Shown piece by piece: positions 1 to 9,177 of a DNA stretch of 39,173 bases. The stretch lies in assembly GCA_016213725.1 (NCBI GenBank), contig JACQZS010000168.1, positions 1 to 39,173 on the forward strand. The letters run 5' to 3'. The stretch's first letter is position 1. Every line of letters starts with the position of its first letter. Source of the DNA: Acidobacteriota bacterium (GTDB lineage Bacteria; Acidobacteriota; Terriglobia; Bryobacterales; Bryobacteraceae). The notes beneath the pieces were generated by a model that was given only the letters and a program-made list of their open reading frames with translations, did not search any database and was not told where the DNA came from. Position numbers and translations under genes: made by a program.

Positions 1-49
1 GCGCCCGCGCCACGCGCGCCGCGATTTTGCGCTTCTCTTGCTCTCGACC

Positions 50-1564
<1,515 letters not shown>

Positions 1565-1595
1565 GACATCGGGCTCCTATTTGAGTTCCTTTCCT

Positions 1596-1601
1596 ATGGT
1601 A
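1596..1601 (-). promoter_or_regulatory. Putative -10 (TACCAT) of fumarase gene
   Basis: TACCAT read on the minus strand lies 31 bases before the fumarase ATG, giving a short leader that contains two AGGA-type ribosome sites. The same TACCATAGGA string precedes two other minus-strand genes in the window (HlyD-like adaptor and isocitrate dehydrogenase). No convincing -35 was found. Confidence 0.4.
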
Positions 1602-1741
1602 ACGCTCAAGGGGCGAATTGCAGGCGCATGGATTGTTACCTTTGCGACCTGAACAAATGCGCCGCTTGAGCGTCTATACGGGCAGAACAAGTGAGGACGG
1701 GGGAGAACGGCCCAAACGGGACCGGGAGCCTGGAGACTCAG

Positions 1742-1966
1742 ATGAAACCACTCGTGTGGATCGCCATGGGATTCGTGTGGCTGGCGGCGCTGCTGCCGGC
1801 TACCAGGGACGTTTGCGTGGCGGAGCCCGCCAGGCAGGAGTCCTCGGCTCCGCCGACGTTCGCGGCGCCTGCCGGAAAAGACGGCAAGCAAACCGGGCGC
1901 GAGCGGCGCCGGGGGCAGCAGGCACGGAAGGTGGAGGAAGACGTCATTCTGTTTACGGTCCGCTAG
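1742..1966 (+). CDS. Small exported protein, unknown function
   Basis: 74 aa starting with MKPLVWIAMGFVWLAALLPA, a hydrophobic signal peptide, followed by a short polar, Arg/Lys/Gln/Glu-rich mature part. The start was placed at the ATG preceded by GGAG eight bases upstream rather than at an ATG 51 bases earlier, because the signal peptide begins here. It reads in the same direction as the next small exported protein 72 bases downstream, so the two may share a transcript. No family is recognised. It could be a chance ORF: the evidence is the signal-like N-terminus and ribosome site only. Confidence 0.5.
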   Translation: MKPLVWIAMGFVWLAALLPATRDVCVAEPARQESSAPPTFAAPAGKDGKQTGRERRRGQQARKVEEDVILFTVR

Positions 1967-2038
1967 CAGCGGCCGCCGGCATTGGTCACAACGCATCCGC
2001 CGGAAGATCCGGCGGGAACCAGTTAAAGGAGCAAAGCC

Positions 2039-2482
2039 ATGTTGAACAATTCGATTCGTTGGGCGGTGCCGCTGGGTTCATTGGTGCTTGCGCTGGCGCT
2101 CGCGCCCCCCGCCTCTGCCCAGGGCCCCACTTACGTGGTGAGGGCCGACATTCCCTTTGATTTTCAGGTCGGGCAACAGAAGCTGCCTGCCGGCGAATAT
2201 CGCATCCAGCCCTTCAATCTCGGCGCCATTGCGGTGAGCTCCGTGCTGCCCCGCACCCAGCACGCCACCTCCACCGTCTTCCCCGCCGGGGGCGGAAAGA
2301 TAGCCGAGGAGACGCGCCTGATCTTCGAGCGCTACGGCGACCGATACTTCCTCAAGCAGGTGTGGCGCGCCGGCACGAACACGGGCGCCGAACTGCCCAA
2401 GACCAAGGATGAGACCGCCGCCATCTACCGCGCCGGCCACGCTCCGGAGCGCGTCGTTCTGGAAGCGCGCACCACGCGCTAG
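2039..2482 (+). CDS. Small secreted protein of an Acidobacteria-type family
   Basis: 147 aa with a clear signal peptide (charged start, hydrophobic stretch about 9-24, cleavage near ASAQ). The mature N-terminus has ADIPFDFQVGQQKLPAGEY, a pattern I know from small secreted hypothetical proteins repeated many times in acidobacterial genomes; function is unknown. The rest looks beta-rich and lacks cysteines. The start is supported by AAAGGAG seven bases upstream. Its TAG stop lies inside CTAG, which also serves as the stop of the convergent HlyD-like gene, so the two coding regions overlap by 4 bases with no room for a terminator. Confidence 0.85.
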   Translation: MLNNSIRWAVPLGSLVLALALAPPASAQGPTYVVRADIPFDFQVGQQKLPAGEYRIQPFNLGAIAVSSVLPRTQHATSTVFPAGGGKIAEETRLIFERYGDRYFLKQVWRAGTNTGAELPKTKDETAAIYRAGHAPERVVLEARTTR

Positions 2483-3474
2483 TCCAGCTTGAAGCGGATG
2501 GCGGCCGTCATGCCGGGCTTCACCAGCGGCGTCGGACTCGCGAAGTCCACGATGAAGCGCTCCTGCTCGATGCTGGTGATCTCCGCCTGCAGCCCGTTGC
2601 CGGGCAGCTCGGCCATGACGATGGACACCATCTTTCCCTGCGCCAGCCGCTTGGTGTAAGCCGGTGGCGCGTCCACCACAATCTGTAGATGGCTGAGATC
2701 GGTGGCGAGGTCGATCAGCGCGCCCATGGTGCGCTGCACTTCCTCGCCCTCCGCTTTCTTGATGGCGACAATCAGCCCGTCCGCCGGCGAAAGGATTGTT
2801 GCGGCGGCCAGCTCGGACTTGGCCGCTTCGTGCGCCGCCTCCTTCTCCGTCAGCGCCTTCTTGCCCAACTCAATCTCCTTCAGAATGCGCTGAATGCGCT
2901 CCTGGGCCGAGCCCGCCATGGCCTGCGCGTGTTCCAACTCGTCCTTGGCGGCGCCGTAGTCCTTCTGGGCCTTCTCGTAGCTGTTGCGCGGCGTGGCGCC
3001 CTCGCGGTGCAGCATCTCCTGGCGCTGGTAGGTCCGCTCCGTGCGGCTGTTTTCGGCCCGCGCCCGGGCCAAATCGGCCGAAAGCCGCGAGTCTTCCAGC
3101 CGGGCGGAGGTCAGCTCCGCTTCCAGCGCCGAAATCCGAGCCTGCGCCCGCTCAGTCTCCAACAGAGTCTCTTTCTCGTTCTCCTGCAGTGTGGCGTTGG
3201 CGATGCGCGCCAATATCTGGCCTTCATACACCTCGTCGCCGCTCTTCACCGGCAGTTCTTCCAGCACGCCGTCCAGCGGGGCTTCCAGGTGCAGCACTTC
3301 GGCCGCCTGAATCTTGCCGGTCAACGTCACCTCGGCGCCCTTGGGCAGCTCCACCACCTGTTTCTGCACCGCTTTGGGAGGCGGCGCCTGCCGCCGCAGC
3401 CACACAACGGAGGCGGCGCCGGCAATGACAATCAGCAGGACGCCGGAGATCAGAATCCACTTGCCGCGCAACAT
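2479..3474 (-). CDS. HlyD-family membrane-fusion / periplasmic adaptor protein
   Basis: 331 aa adaptor of the type that links an inner-membrane exporter to the outer membrane. One N-terminal membrane anchor (about 6-26), a first lipoyl-like half (EAPLDGVLEELPVKSGDEVYEGQILARI), a long coiled coil (about 95-225, Glu/Ala/Lys rich), the second lipoyl half (TILSPADGLIVAIKKAEGEEV) and a C-terminal beta-barrel ending VKPGMTAAIRF. No ABC, RND or MFS pump gene is adjacent, so its partner is unknown. The start ATG is preceded by AGGAG only three bases away and by TACCAT eight bases away, suggesting a leaderless or nearly leaderless transcript. Confidence 0.85.
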   Translation of the reverse strand: MLRGKWILISGVLLIVIAGAASVVWLRRQAPPPKAVQKQVVELPKGAEVTLTGKIQAAEVLHLEAPLDGVLEELPVKSGDEVYEGQILARIANATLQENEKETLLETERAQARISALEAELTSARLEDSRLSADLARARAENSRTERTYQRQEMLHREGATPRNSYEKAQKDYGAAKDELEHAQAMAGSAQERIQRILKEIELGKKALTEKEAAHEAAKSELAAATILSPADGLIVAIKKAEGEEVQRTMGALIDLATDLSHLQIVVDAPPAYTKRLAQGKMVSIVMAELPGNGLQAEITSIEQERFIVDFASPTPLVKPGMTAAIRFKLD

Positions 3475-3482
3475 GCACTCCT

Positions 3483-3488
3483 ATGGTA
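3483..3488 (-). promoter_or_regulatory. Putative -10 (TACCAT) eight bases before HlyD-like start
   Basis: Minus-strand TACCAT, then AGGAGTGC, then ATG. If TACCAT is the -10 box, transcription would begin at or next to the start codon. Same string as upstream of the isocitrate dehydrogenase gene. Confidence 0.45.
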
Positions 3489-3566
3489 ACTGCCCTGGAA
3501 GGCCGCGATGAAAAGCCCATTGAGTGCGACGCCGCATCAATGATAGTCTCAGGCTGGGAGACCTTC

Positions 3567-3830
3567 ATGTTCCAACTGCGCCTCGGCGACGATGTGGATG
3601 ACTACTGCATCAAGTGCAAGCGCCTCACCAACCACTCGATCCTCTCGCTGGTGGAGGGCGTACCGGCCAAGGTGCGCTGCAGGACCTGCTACAACGAGGG
3701 GCCGTTCCGTAAGTGTGAAGCCCCACCCTCCAAGCGCGACCTGAAGAAGGCGGAACTCTTCAATACGGTCCTCAGCGGCATCCCCGGAGCCGCGGAAGCC
3801 GAGGAGAAAAAAGGCGCGAAGAAGAAGTAG
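3567..3830 (+). CDS. Small zinc-ribbon protein, unknown function
   Basis: 87 aa with two CxxC knuckles (CIKCKR and CRTCYNEG), a treble-clef/zinc-ribbon arrangement, then a Lys/Glu-rich tail ending EEKKGAKKK. Start chosen at the ATG preceded by GGGAG eight bases upstream; an in-frame extension to 3483 would have no ribosome site and would run through the promoter of the divergent HlyD-like gene. The acidic N-terminus plus basic tail is compatible with nucleic-acid or protein binding, but no family function is recognised. It converges on the permease gene with only 14 bases between stops. Confidence 0.7.
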   Translation: MFQLRLGDDVDDYCIKCKRLTNHSILSLVEGVPAKVRCRTCYNEGPFRKCEAPPSKRDLKKAELFNTVLSGIPGAAEAEEKKGAKKK

Positions 3831-3844
3831 CGCCCGGCCGAACC

Positions 3845-6088
3845 TCAGTTCTTCGGCGTCTGCTTCCGGATCTCATCCAGCACATCCGTGCGGCGCGGCG
3901 AATCCAGGTCCCGTTCCAGCGCGCGCAAAGCGGCCCCGACCACATCCCGGTGGTGCAGGTTCGACCCGAACCCCTCCGCCGAAGTCAGGCGCAGCCAGAT
4001 GTCGTGCAGACGGTCTACGTCCTCCGGCCACAGCCGCGGCGGATGCGGGCCCAGGTTCACGTAGGACGGCGGCCGGTCCGGCGCGATGATCTCCAGCGAA
4101 AACGCCTGCCGCGGCTCGGGCAGCTGCTCCCAGGCCAGGCCGATGCGCCGCGCCAGTTCCTCGCTGGTCATCGTGCGCGAAACGCCCGTCACCAGCTTGG
4201 AAGCCTTCAGATTCTGCGCCGTCTGCACCAGGGCGATGAACGGATCGTTGGAAGGCACCACCAGCAGCTCCACCGGCTTGCCTTCTTTTTCCGCCAGGGC
4301 CACCACGCGCGTGAACAGCTCCTGCTCGTAGTCCGAGAACAGCTGAGACTCGCTCAGCGCGTATTCGCCCGCCGAGGCCGTCACCGGCCGCACCGTCATC
4401 ACGACAATGTCGTGGCGGCGCAGATTCGTCTTCTCCAGCACGCGCTTCAGATGGTCCATGCTGTTGAAGTCGCGGATGGCCACCAGCACGCTGCCGGGAC
4501 GGGCATGGACGTTGGCTTCGTCCACTTCCGGCTGATGTTCCAGGTTGAACTCCTCCAGCACGTGGCCCTTCTCCGCTGACTTCCTGGCGCGCGCATTCAT
4601 CCGCTCGGAAATTGTGAATACCAGGAACAGCACGATCGTCAGGCTCACGCCGTAGACCGTGGCCACTTTCTTCGTCAACAGGTTGGCGATGGCCACCAGC
4701 AGCAGCATCATCGTGGTAACGGCCAGCCCGATGGGAATCTCCATCTTCCCGATGCGGATGTTGGCCGGAAACTTGTACTCCTGGTCGTGGCGCTGGAAGC
4801 GCAGCGCCAGCACGCCCAGTCCTTTCAGCGCAAAGCTCCACACCACGCCGAACGCGTAAGCCTCGCCCAGCAGATAGACGTCGCCGCGCGAGGCGACGAT
4901 GGTGAGCAACTGCGCGATGGCGATCAGGGAGATCAGCCGGGAGGTGGTGCCGAAGCGTTTCTGCGGCTTGCGGAACCACGGCGTCAGCACACCATCTTCC
5001 GCCACCCGGTTCAAAATGCCGTTGGCGCCGATGATCGAAGTATTCACGGCGCCGGAGAGAATCATCGCGCCGACAATCACCACGAATACGTGAAAGCCGA
5101 GCTTCAGCAGATCCGGCCCGGCCAGGTTCATCGAGAGGCCGCCGATCAGGTTGTCGTAGTACTTCGAGCGCTCCGCATCCGGGATGATCATCACCGCGTA
5201 GAACGACACCAGGCCCGTCGCCAGCAGCGCGTACGTGCACACGATGTTGGCCGTGATCTTCAGGTTCTTCATCTTCGGGTAGGCGATCTCGCGGTAGACC
5301 TGGGCCAGCGTCTCAAAACCGCTCATCGCCAGCAGCGTGTGCCCGAACCCGATCACCAGCGCCGCCGGCCAGATGGTGGGCCAGAAAGTGCCCTCCAGCC
5401 AGCCCAGCGAGGTTGAGTCGAATTTCACGTTCGGCAGCGTGGGCAGAGGCGGCAGCGAGAACTTCTTCTGCAGCAGCAGCGTCAGCGGACACCACAGCAG
5501 CAGCATGGCCACCATCACCGTGGTCACCTGCATGATGCGCAGCGCCTTCGAGGAAGACTCGTGAATGCCCTTGATGTTCTGCCGCCAGAAGTAGCACGTC
5601 ACCGAAACGCCGAAGAACATCGCAAATAGATTCGGGTCCAGGTGGTAGTGCAGGTGCCCGAACTCGAATAGCTCGTTGATCAGCCGCCCCAGATACTGCC
5701 CGGCGGAGACCGAGGAAATCGGGCCGGTGAGGATGTAATCCACCACCAGCGCGGAGACGCTCAGCTTGGCCATACGCGGCCCCATCGAGTCGCGCACGAC
5801 GACGTAGACGCCGCCGCGGACGAACATGCCGCAGCTCTCCAGGTAGATGGAGCGGATGGCAAAGCCGAACAGCAGCACCGCCAGCACGAACCACGGCGCA
5901 GACTCTCCGATGGCCTGCTCGGCGATGCCGCCGACGTAGAACATGGTCGAGGCCAGGTCGCTCAACACGATGGACGCGCCGCGCCAGAAGGAGATGAACG
6001 ATAGGGCAACGGTGGTGGCGACGACAACCTTGGCCGAGGATGGCGACCGGCCCTGCAGGTTTGCCGAGGCTGTGCTGGAGTCTTCCAT
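3845..6088 (-). CDS. APC-family amino-acid permease with C-terminal universal-stress-like domain
   Basis: 747 aa inner-membrane transporter. Residues about 20-510 contain roughly twelve hydrophobic helices with APC-superfamily character (early SFISFWRGASIVLSDLAS, then GFGHTLLAMSGFETLAQVYREIAYPKMK, the gating helix region of amino-acid permeases). After the last helix (TVYGVSLTIVLFLVFTISER) a soluble domain of about 220 residues begins with VLVAIRDFNSMDHLKRVL and resembles a UspA-type alpha/beta fold that may sense nucleotide or stress. Substrate cannot be read from the sequence. The first ATG is used; minus-strand TAGGAT lies eight bases before it, and the promoter overlaps that of the divergent CCA-adding enzyme. 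Confidence 0.85.
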   Translation of the reverse strand: MEDSSTASANLQGRSPSSAKVVVATTVALSFISFWRGASIVLSDLASTMFYVGGIAEQAIGESAPWFVLAVLLFGFAIRSIYLESCGMFVRGGVYVVVRDSMGPRMAKLSVSALVVDYILTGPISSVSAGQYLGRLINELFEFGHLHYHLDPNLFAMFFGVSVTCYFWRQNIKGIHESSSKALRIMQVTTVMVAMLLLWCPLTLLLQKKFSLPPLPTLPNVKFDSTSLGWLEGTFWPTIWPAALVIGFGHTLLAMSGFETLAQVYREIAYPKMKNLKITANIVCTYALLATGLVSFYAVMIIPDAERSKYYDNLIGGLSMNLAGPDLLKLGFHVFVVIVGAMILSGAVNTSIIGANGILNRVAEDGVLTPWFRKPQKRFGTTSRLISLIAIAQLLTIVASRGDVYLLGEAYAFGVVWSFALKGLGVLALRFQRHDQEYKFPANIRIGKMEIPIGLAVTTMMLLLVAIANLLTKKVATVYGVSLTIVLFLVFTISERMNARARKSAEKGHVLEEFNLEHQPEVDEANVHARPGSVLVAIRDFNSMDHLKRVLEKTNLRRHDIVVMTVRPVTASAGEYALSESQLFSDYEQELFTRVVALAEKEGKPVELLVVPSNDPFIALVQTAQNLKASKLVTGVSRTMTSEELARRIGLAWEQLPEPRQAFSLEIIAPDRPPSYVNLGPHPPRLWPEDVDRLHDIWLRLTSAEGFGSNLHHRDVVGAALRALERDLDSPRRTDVLDEIRKQTPKN

Positions 6089-6096
6089 GTGAAGCT

Positions 6097-6106
6097 ATCC
6101 TACGAT
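6097..6106. promoter_or_regulatory. Overlapping divergent -10 boxes of permease and cca
   Basis: Plus strand ATCCTACGAT. Read rightward, TACGAT (6101-6106) is followed by six bases (AATTGC) and the cca ATG at 6113. Read leftward, TAGGAT (6102-6097) is followed by eight bases and the permease ATG at 6088. The two boxes share the bases TA at 6101-6102, so both polymerases could not bind at once. Both spacings imply transcription starting at or beside the start codon. Confidence 0.5.
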
Positions 6107-6112
6107 AATTGC

Positions 6113-7468
6113 ATGGAGGTCCTGAGCCATCAAGGGCAAGCAGGCGGCTCGCTGGCGCGCGAGGCGGCCCTGACGCTGCGCCGCGCGGGCCACCAGGTAT
6201 TCCTGGTGGGCGGCTGCGTGCGCGACCGTCTGCTGCGCCTCCCCATCCACGACCGCGACCTCGCCACCAGCGCCACGCCCCCCGATCTGCTGCAGCTTTT
6301 CCCCGACGCAGTCCTCGTGGGCGCGCATTTCGGCGTGATCCTGCTGCGCCGCGACGGTGAGGAGGTTCAGATCGCCACCTATCGTTCCGAAGGCGGCTAC
6401 CGCGACGGCCGCCACCCGGAGGAAGTGCAGTTTGAAAAGGATGTGCGCGAGGATCTCCGCCGCCGCGACTTCACCATCAACGCCCTGCTCGAAGATCCGG
6501 TCACCGGCGAGATCACCGACCTCGTCGGCGGGCGGCAGGATCTCCACCGCCGCCTGATCCGGGCCATCGGCGATCCCGGCGCGCGTTTCGCCGAAGACTA
6601 CCTGCGGCTGCTGCGCGCCGTGCGCTTCGCGGCGCGCCTCGGCTTCCACATCGAGCCGCACACCATGGACGCCATGCGGCGCCATGCCGCCGGCGTCCGC
6701 GAGATTTCGCCGGAGCGCGTGCGCGACGAGATCTCCCGAATCCTCACCGAAGGCGGCGCGCGGCGGGGCTTTGAGCTGCTCGACGACTCCGGCCTGCTGC
6801 CCCACGTGCTGCCCGAGGTGGCGCGCATGAAAGGCGTCGAACAACCTCCGGACTTCCATCCGGAAGGCGACGTCTGGCTGCACACGCTGGGCCTGCTGGA
6901 GCGCCTGGATCATCCCCCGCTGGAGATCGCGCTGGCGGCCCTGCTGCACGACGTCGGGAAACCGCTCACGCAAACGCGCGAAGACCGCATCCGCTTCAAC
7001 GGCCACGACCGCGTGGGCGCGGAAGCCGCCCGCGAGATCCTCGCTCGCCTGCGCTACCCTGCCGAGGTGATCGAGGCGGTCTCCTGGATGACGGCCCAGC
7101 ATATGCGCTTCAAAGACGCCATCCAGATGACAAACTCCACCTTCAAGCGCTTCGCCCGCCAGCCGCGCTTCGGCCAGTTGCTGGAACTGCACCGCCTGGA
7201 CCTGCTCGCCGGCCAGCGGCCCCAGACCAACTACGACGCCGTGCGCCAGCGCCTCGACGCCATTCCGCCGGAAGCCTTGCGCCCCCAGCCTCTAGTCACC
7301 GGCCGCGATCTCATCGGGATGGGCTTTCGCCCCGGGCCCCTCTTTGCGCTCGTCTTGCACGCGGTGGAAACCGAACAACTGGAAGGCCGGCTGCAAAGCC
7401 GGGAATCGGCGCTGGAGTTCGCCCGCACGGAGATGGCTAGGCGAGCTTCGGAGCCAGCATCCACCTGA
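6113..7468 (+). CDS. cca: CCA-adding enzyme / tRNA nucleotidyltransferase with HD domain
   Basis: 451 aa class II nucleotidyltransferase that builds or repairs the 3' CCA of tRNA. Motif A region VGGCVRDRLL with the GG-RRD-like signature, then metal-binding Asp47 and Asp49 in HDRDLAT, the RRDFTINAL motif, the DYLRLLRAVRFAARL head/neck helix, and a C-terminal HD domain (ALLHDVGKPLTQT) of the kind that gives phosphatase/phosphodiesterase activity in some family members. PolyA polymerase I is a paralogue; the HD domain and length favour CCA addition. The ATG at 6113 is preferred over an in-frame GTG at 6089 that abuts the divergent gene: no Shine-Dalgarno is visible for either, but TACGAT-N6-ATG fits a leaderless start. 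The 3' end overlaps SixA by 32 bases on the opposite strand. Confidence 0.9.
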   Translation: MEVLSHQGQAGGSLAREAALTLRRAGHQVFLVGGCVRDRLLRLPIHDRDLATSATPPDLLQLFPDAVLVGAHFGVILLRRDGEEVQIATYRSEGGYRDGRHPEEVQFEKDVREDLRRRDFTINALLEDPVTGEITDLVGGRQDLHRRLIRAIGDPGARFAEDYLRLLRAVRFAARLGFHIEPHTMDAMRRHAAGVREISPERVRDEISRILTEGGARRGFELLDDSGLLPHVLPEVARMKGVEQPPDFHPEGDVWLHTLGLLERLDHPPLEIALAALLHDVGKPLTQTREDRIRFNGHDRVGAEAAREILARLRYPAEVIEAVSWMTAQHMRFKDAIQMTNSTFKRFARQPRFGQLLELHRLDLLAGQRPQTNYDAVRQRLDAIPPEALRPQPLVTGRDLIGMGFRPGPLFALVLHAVETEQLEGRLQSRESALEFARTEMARRASEPAST

Positions 7469-7916
7469 GAATGCCGCGCGGGTGCGCCGCCGCGGATTCC
7501 ACATCCACCCGCAGCAGGGCGCCCTTCTTGAAGTCGATTTCCAGGCTCGGGCTGCGCAGCAGGTAAGAGGCCAGAAAGGAGCACAGCGGTTCGTGGCTGG
7601 AGCACATCACCTGCGTCTCGTCGCGGTGCAGCCGGATCTCCGCCCAGGCCTCTTCGGGCCGCGCCGACGGCACCAGCGCCTGGCAGCGCACGATTTGGGC
7701 GTGCGGCGCCAGCACGGAACGCGCAATCTCCGCCGTCTCCAAGGCCCGCAAATACGGGCTCGACAGAATGATGTGGGGCGAGACGCCAGCCTCTTTGGCG
7801 CGGCGCAAAACACCCCGCAGCTTCTTCTTCCCGTCCAGCGTCAGAGCCCGTTCGGCGTCGCGCTTTCCCAGCGGAGCGTCTTCGGCAATCCCATGACGAA
7901 GCAGGTAGATCTGCAA
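7437..7916 (-). CDS. sixA: Phosphohistidine phosphatase SixA-like
   Basis: 159 aa single-domain histidine phosphatase. Catalytic LLRHGIAED at the N-terminus (phospho-acceptor His8), SSPYLRALETAEI with the second Arg, and SSHEPLCSFL with the second catalytic His. Length and motif spacing match SixA, which removes phosphate from histidine phosphocarrier proteins; the physiological target here is not known. The start is a TTG at 7916, preceded by AGGAG about 11 bases upstream; MQIYLLRHG is the usual family N-terminus. Divergent from the O-antigen-ligase-like gene, and tail-to-tail overlapping cca by 32 bases. Confidence 0.87.
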   Translation of the reverse strand: MQIYLLRHGIAEDAPLGKRDAERALTLDGKKKLRGVLRRAKEAGVSPHIILSSPYLRALETAEIARSVLAPHAQIVRCQALVPSARPEEAWAEIRLHRDETQVMCSSHEPLCSFLASYLLRSPSLEIDFKKGALLRVDVESAAAHPRGILRWMLAPKLA

Positions 7917-7936
7917 CGGGCCGTTCTCCTGCCCGG

Positions 7937-7942
7937 TATTGT
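7937..7942 (+). promoter_or_regulatory. Putative -10 (TATTGT) of O-antigen-ligase-like gene
   Basis: TATTGT lies 20 bases before the ATG at 7963 in the short region between two divergent genes. No good -35 seen; an adjacent GTGTCACAC partial palindrome (7941-7949) could be a binding site but is short. Confidence 0.3.
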
Positions 7943-7962
7943 GTCACACTGGACCACTGGTG

Positions 7963-9177
7963 ATGCAGACGGCTCCCTCCGCAAGCGGGCAACGCCTCCA
8001 ACAGGCCGCCTTCTGGTGCGCCCTCGGCGCCGGGGCGGCGGCCGCTGTTTCCATCGCCATCTCCCAGATTCTGCTGGGGGCCGCACTGGCCGCCCTGCTC
8101 ATCGCCCGCATCGAATGGCATGCTCCGAAACGCTGGCCCTGGCTGGCCGTCTTCGCGGTGCTTTCCCTGCTGGCCCTGGCTTTCAGTGATCTGCCCTCCG
8201 CCGGGCTCCCGCAGGTGCGCAAGTTCTACGTCTGGCTCATGCTGGTGGCCATCTGCTCCACCTTTTCGTCGTCGAAGCACCCGCGCTGGCTCGCCGCCGC
8301 CTGGCTGGCCGGCGGCACGGCCTCCGCGCTGCGCGGGCTGTGGCAGTTCGGCGTCAAATATCAGCACGCCGCGGCGCGCGGCGAAAACTTCTACCTCTCC
8401 TACGTGGGCGACCGCATCACCGGCTTCAACAGCCATTGGATGACCTTCAGCGGCCAGATGATGATTGTCCTGCTGGCAGGCTTTGCCCTGCTGCTCTATG
8501 GCCGGCCCGAACGCCGCCTGCGCATCGCGCTGCTGGTCTGCCTGCCCATCGTGGGCCTGGCCCTGCTGCTGGCCTGGACGCGCGGCGTGTGGATCGCCAC
8601 CGGAGCCGCCCTGCTCTACCTGCTGTGGGGTTGGAGGCGCTGGACGGTGGCGCTGGCGCCGGCGCTGGCTCTGGCCGCTTTCGCTTTCGGCCCGGCGTCG
8701 CTGCGGGAGCGCGTCACCTCGCTCGTCAAACCGCACGGCCAGCACGATTCCAACCTGCACCGCATCTACACCTTCCGCACCGGCCTGGAGATGATCAAGG
8801 CGCATCCCTGGCTCGGCCTCGGCCTGGAGCGCGTCGGCCCGCACGTGAAGGAGTACATCCCCGCTGACCTGCCGCAGGAGTTGCCTGAGGGCTACTACGG
8901 CCATCTGCACAATATCTACATCCACTACGCCGCCGAGCGCGGCATCCCCGCCACCCTCGCCGTCATCGCGTTCTTTCTGCTGACGGCGCGCGACTGGCTG
9001 GCCCGGCTGCGGCGCGCGCCCGCGGACTCCTCCGCCTGGCTCCTGCGCGCGGGCGTGGCCGTGGTGGCCGGCGTGCTCGTCACCGGTTTTTTTGAATACA
9101 ACCTGGGCGACAGCGAGGTGTTAGGGATGACCCTCGCGGCCGTGGCCGCGGCCTGCGCGCCCCGCCTGGACGCCTGA
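7963..9177 (+). CDS. O-antigen ligase / polymerase family membrane protein (Wzy_C)
   Basis: 404 aa polytopic inner-membrane protein with about ten hydrophobic helices. The region LLAWTRGVWIATGAALLYLL and a large periplasmic loop with RIYTFRTGLEMIKAHPWLGLGLERV followed by HLHNIYIHYAAERG are typical of the Wzy_C domain shared by WaaL O-antigen ligases, Wzy polymerases and PglL oligosaccharyltransferases, which transfer lipid-linked glycans. Which reaction applies cannot be told from sequence, and no glycosyltransferase genes are adjacent. Start placed at ATG 7963; an in-frame TTG at 7939 is less likely as it overlaps the apparent -10. The last 57 bases overlap the convergent pseudouridine synthase gene. 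Confidence 0.85.
   Translation: MQTAPSASGQRLQQAAFWCALGAGAAAAVSIAISQILLGAALAALLIARIEWHAPKRWPWLAVFAVLSLLALAFSDLPSAGLPQVRKFYVWLMLVAICSTFSSSKHPRWLAAAWLAGGTASALRGLWQFGVKYQHAAARGENFYLSYVGDRITGFNSHWMTFSGQMMIVLLAGFALLLYGRPERRLRIALLVCLPIVGLALLLAWTRGVWIATGAALLYLLWGWRRWTVALAPALALAAFAFGPASLRERVTSLVKPHGQHDSNLHRIYTFRTGLEMIKAHPWLGLGLERVGPHVKEYIPADLPQELPEGYYGHLHNIYIHYAAERGIPATLAVIAFFLLTARDWLARLRRAPADSSAWLLRAGVAVVAGVLVTGFFEYNLGDSEVLGMTLAAVAAACAPRLDA

Noticed and set aside
1..49. End of another gene at the left edge
   Set aside because: Only 49 bases remain; no motif can be recognised.
1577..1996. 139-codon open frame on the minus strand upstream of fumarase
   Set aside because: Runs opposite the exported small-protein gene, lacks a ribosome site and has Arg/Pro-rich antisense-like composition.
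6089..6112. GTG at 6089 as cca start
   Set aside because: Abuts the divergent permease ATG, no ribosome site; would include the shared promoter bases. ATG 6113 fits family N-terminus.
7939..7962. TTG at 7939 as start of the O-antigen-ligase-like protein
   Set aside because: Would place the start inside the -10-like TATTGT and adds a non-hydrophobic CHTGPLV segment; ATG 7963 is simpler.
7231..8925. 564-codon open frame on the minus strand across cca, sixA and the membrane protein
   Set aside because: Covers three genes with recognised domains on other frames; low-complexity Gln/Arg/Gly translation.
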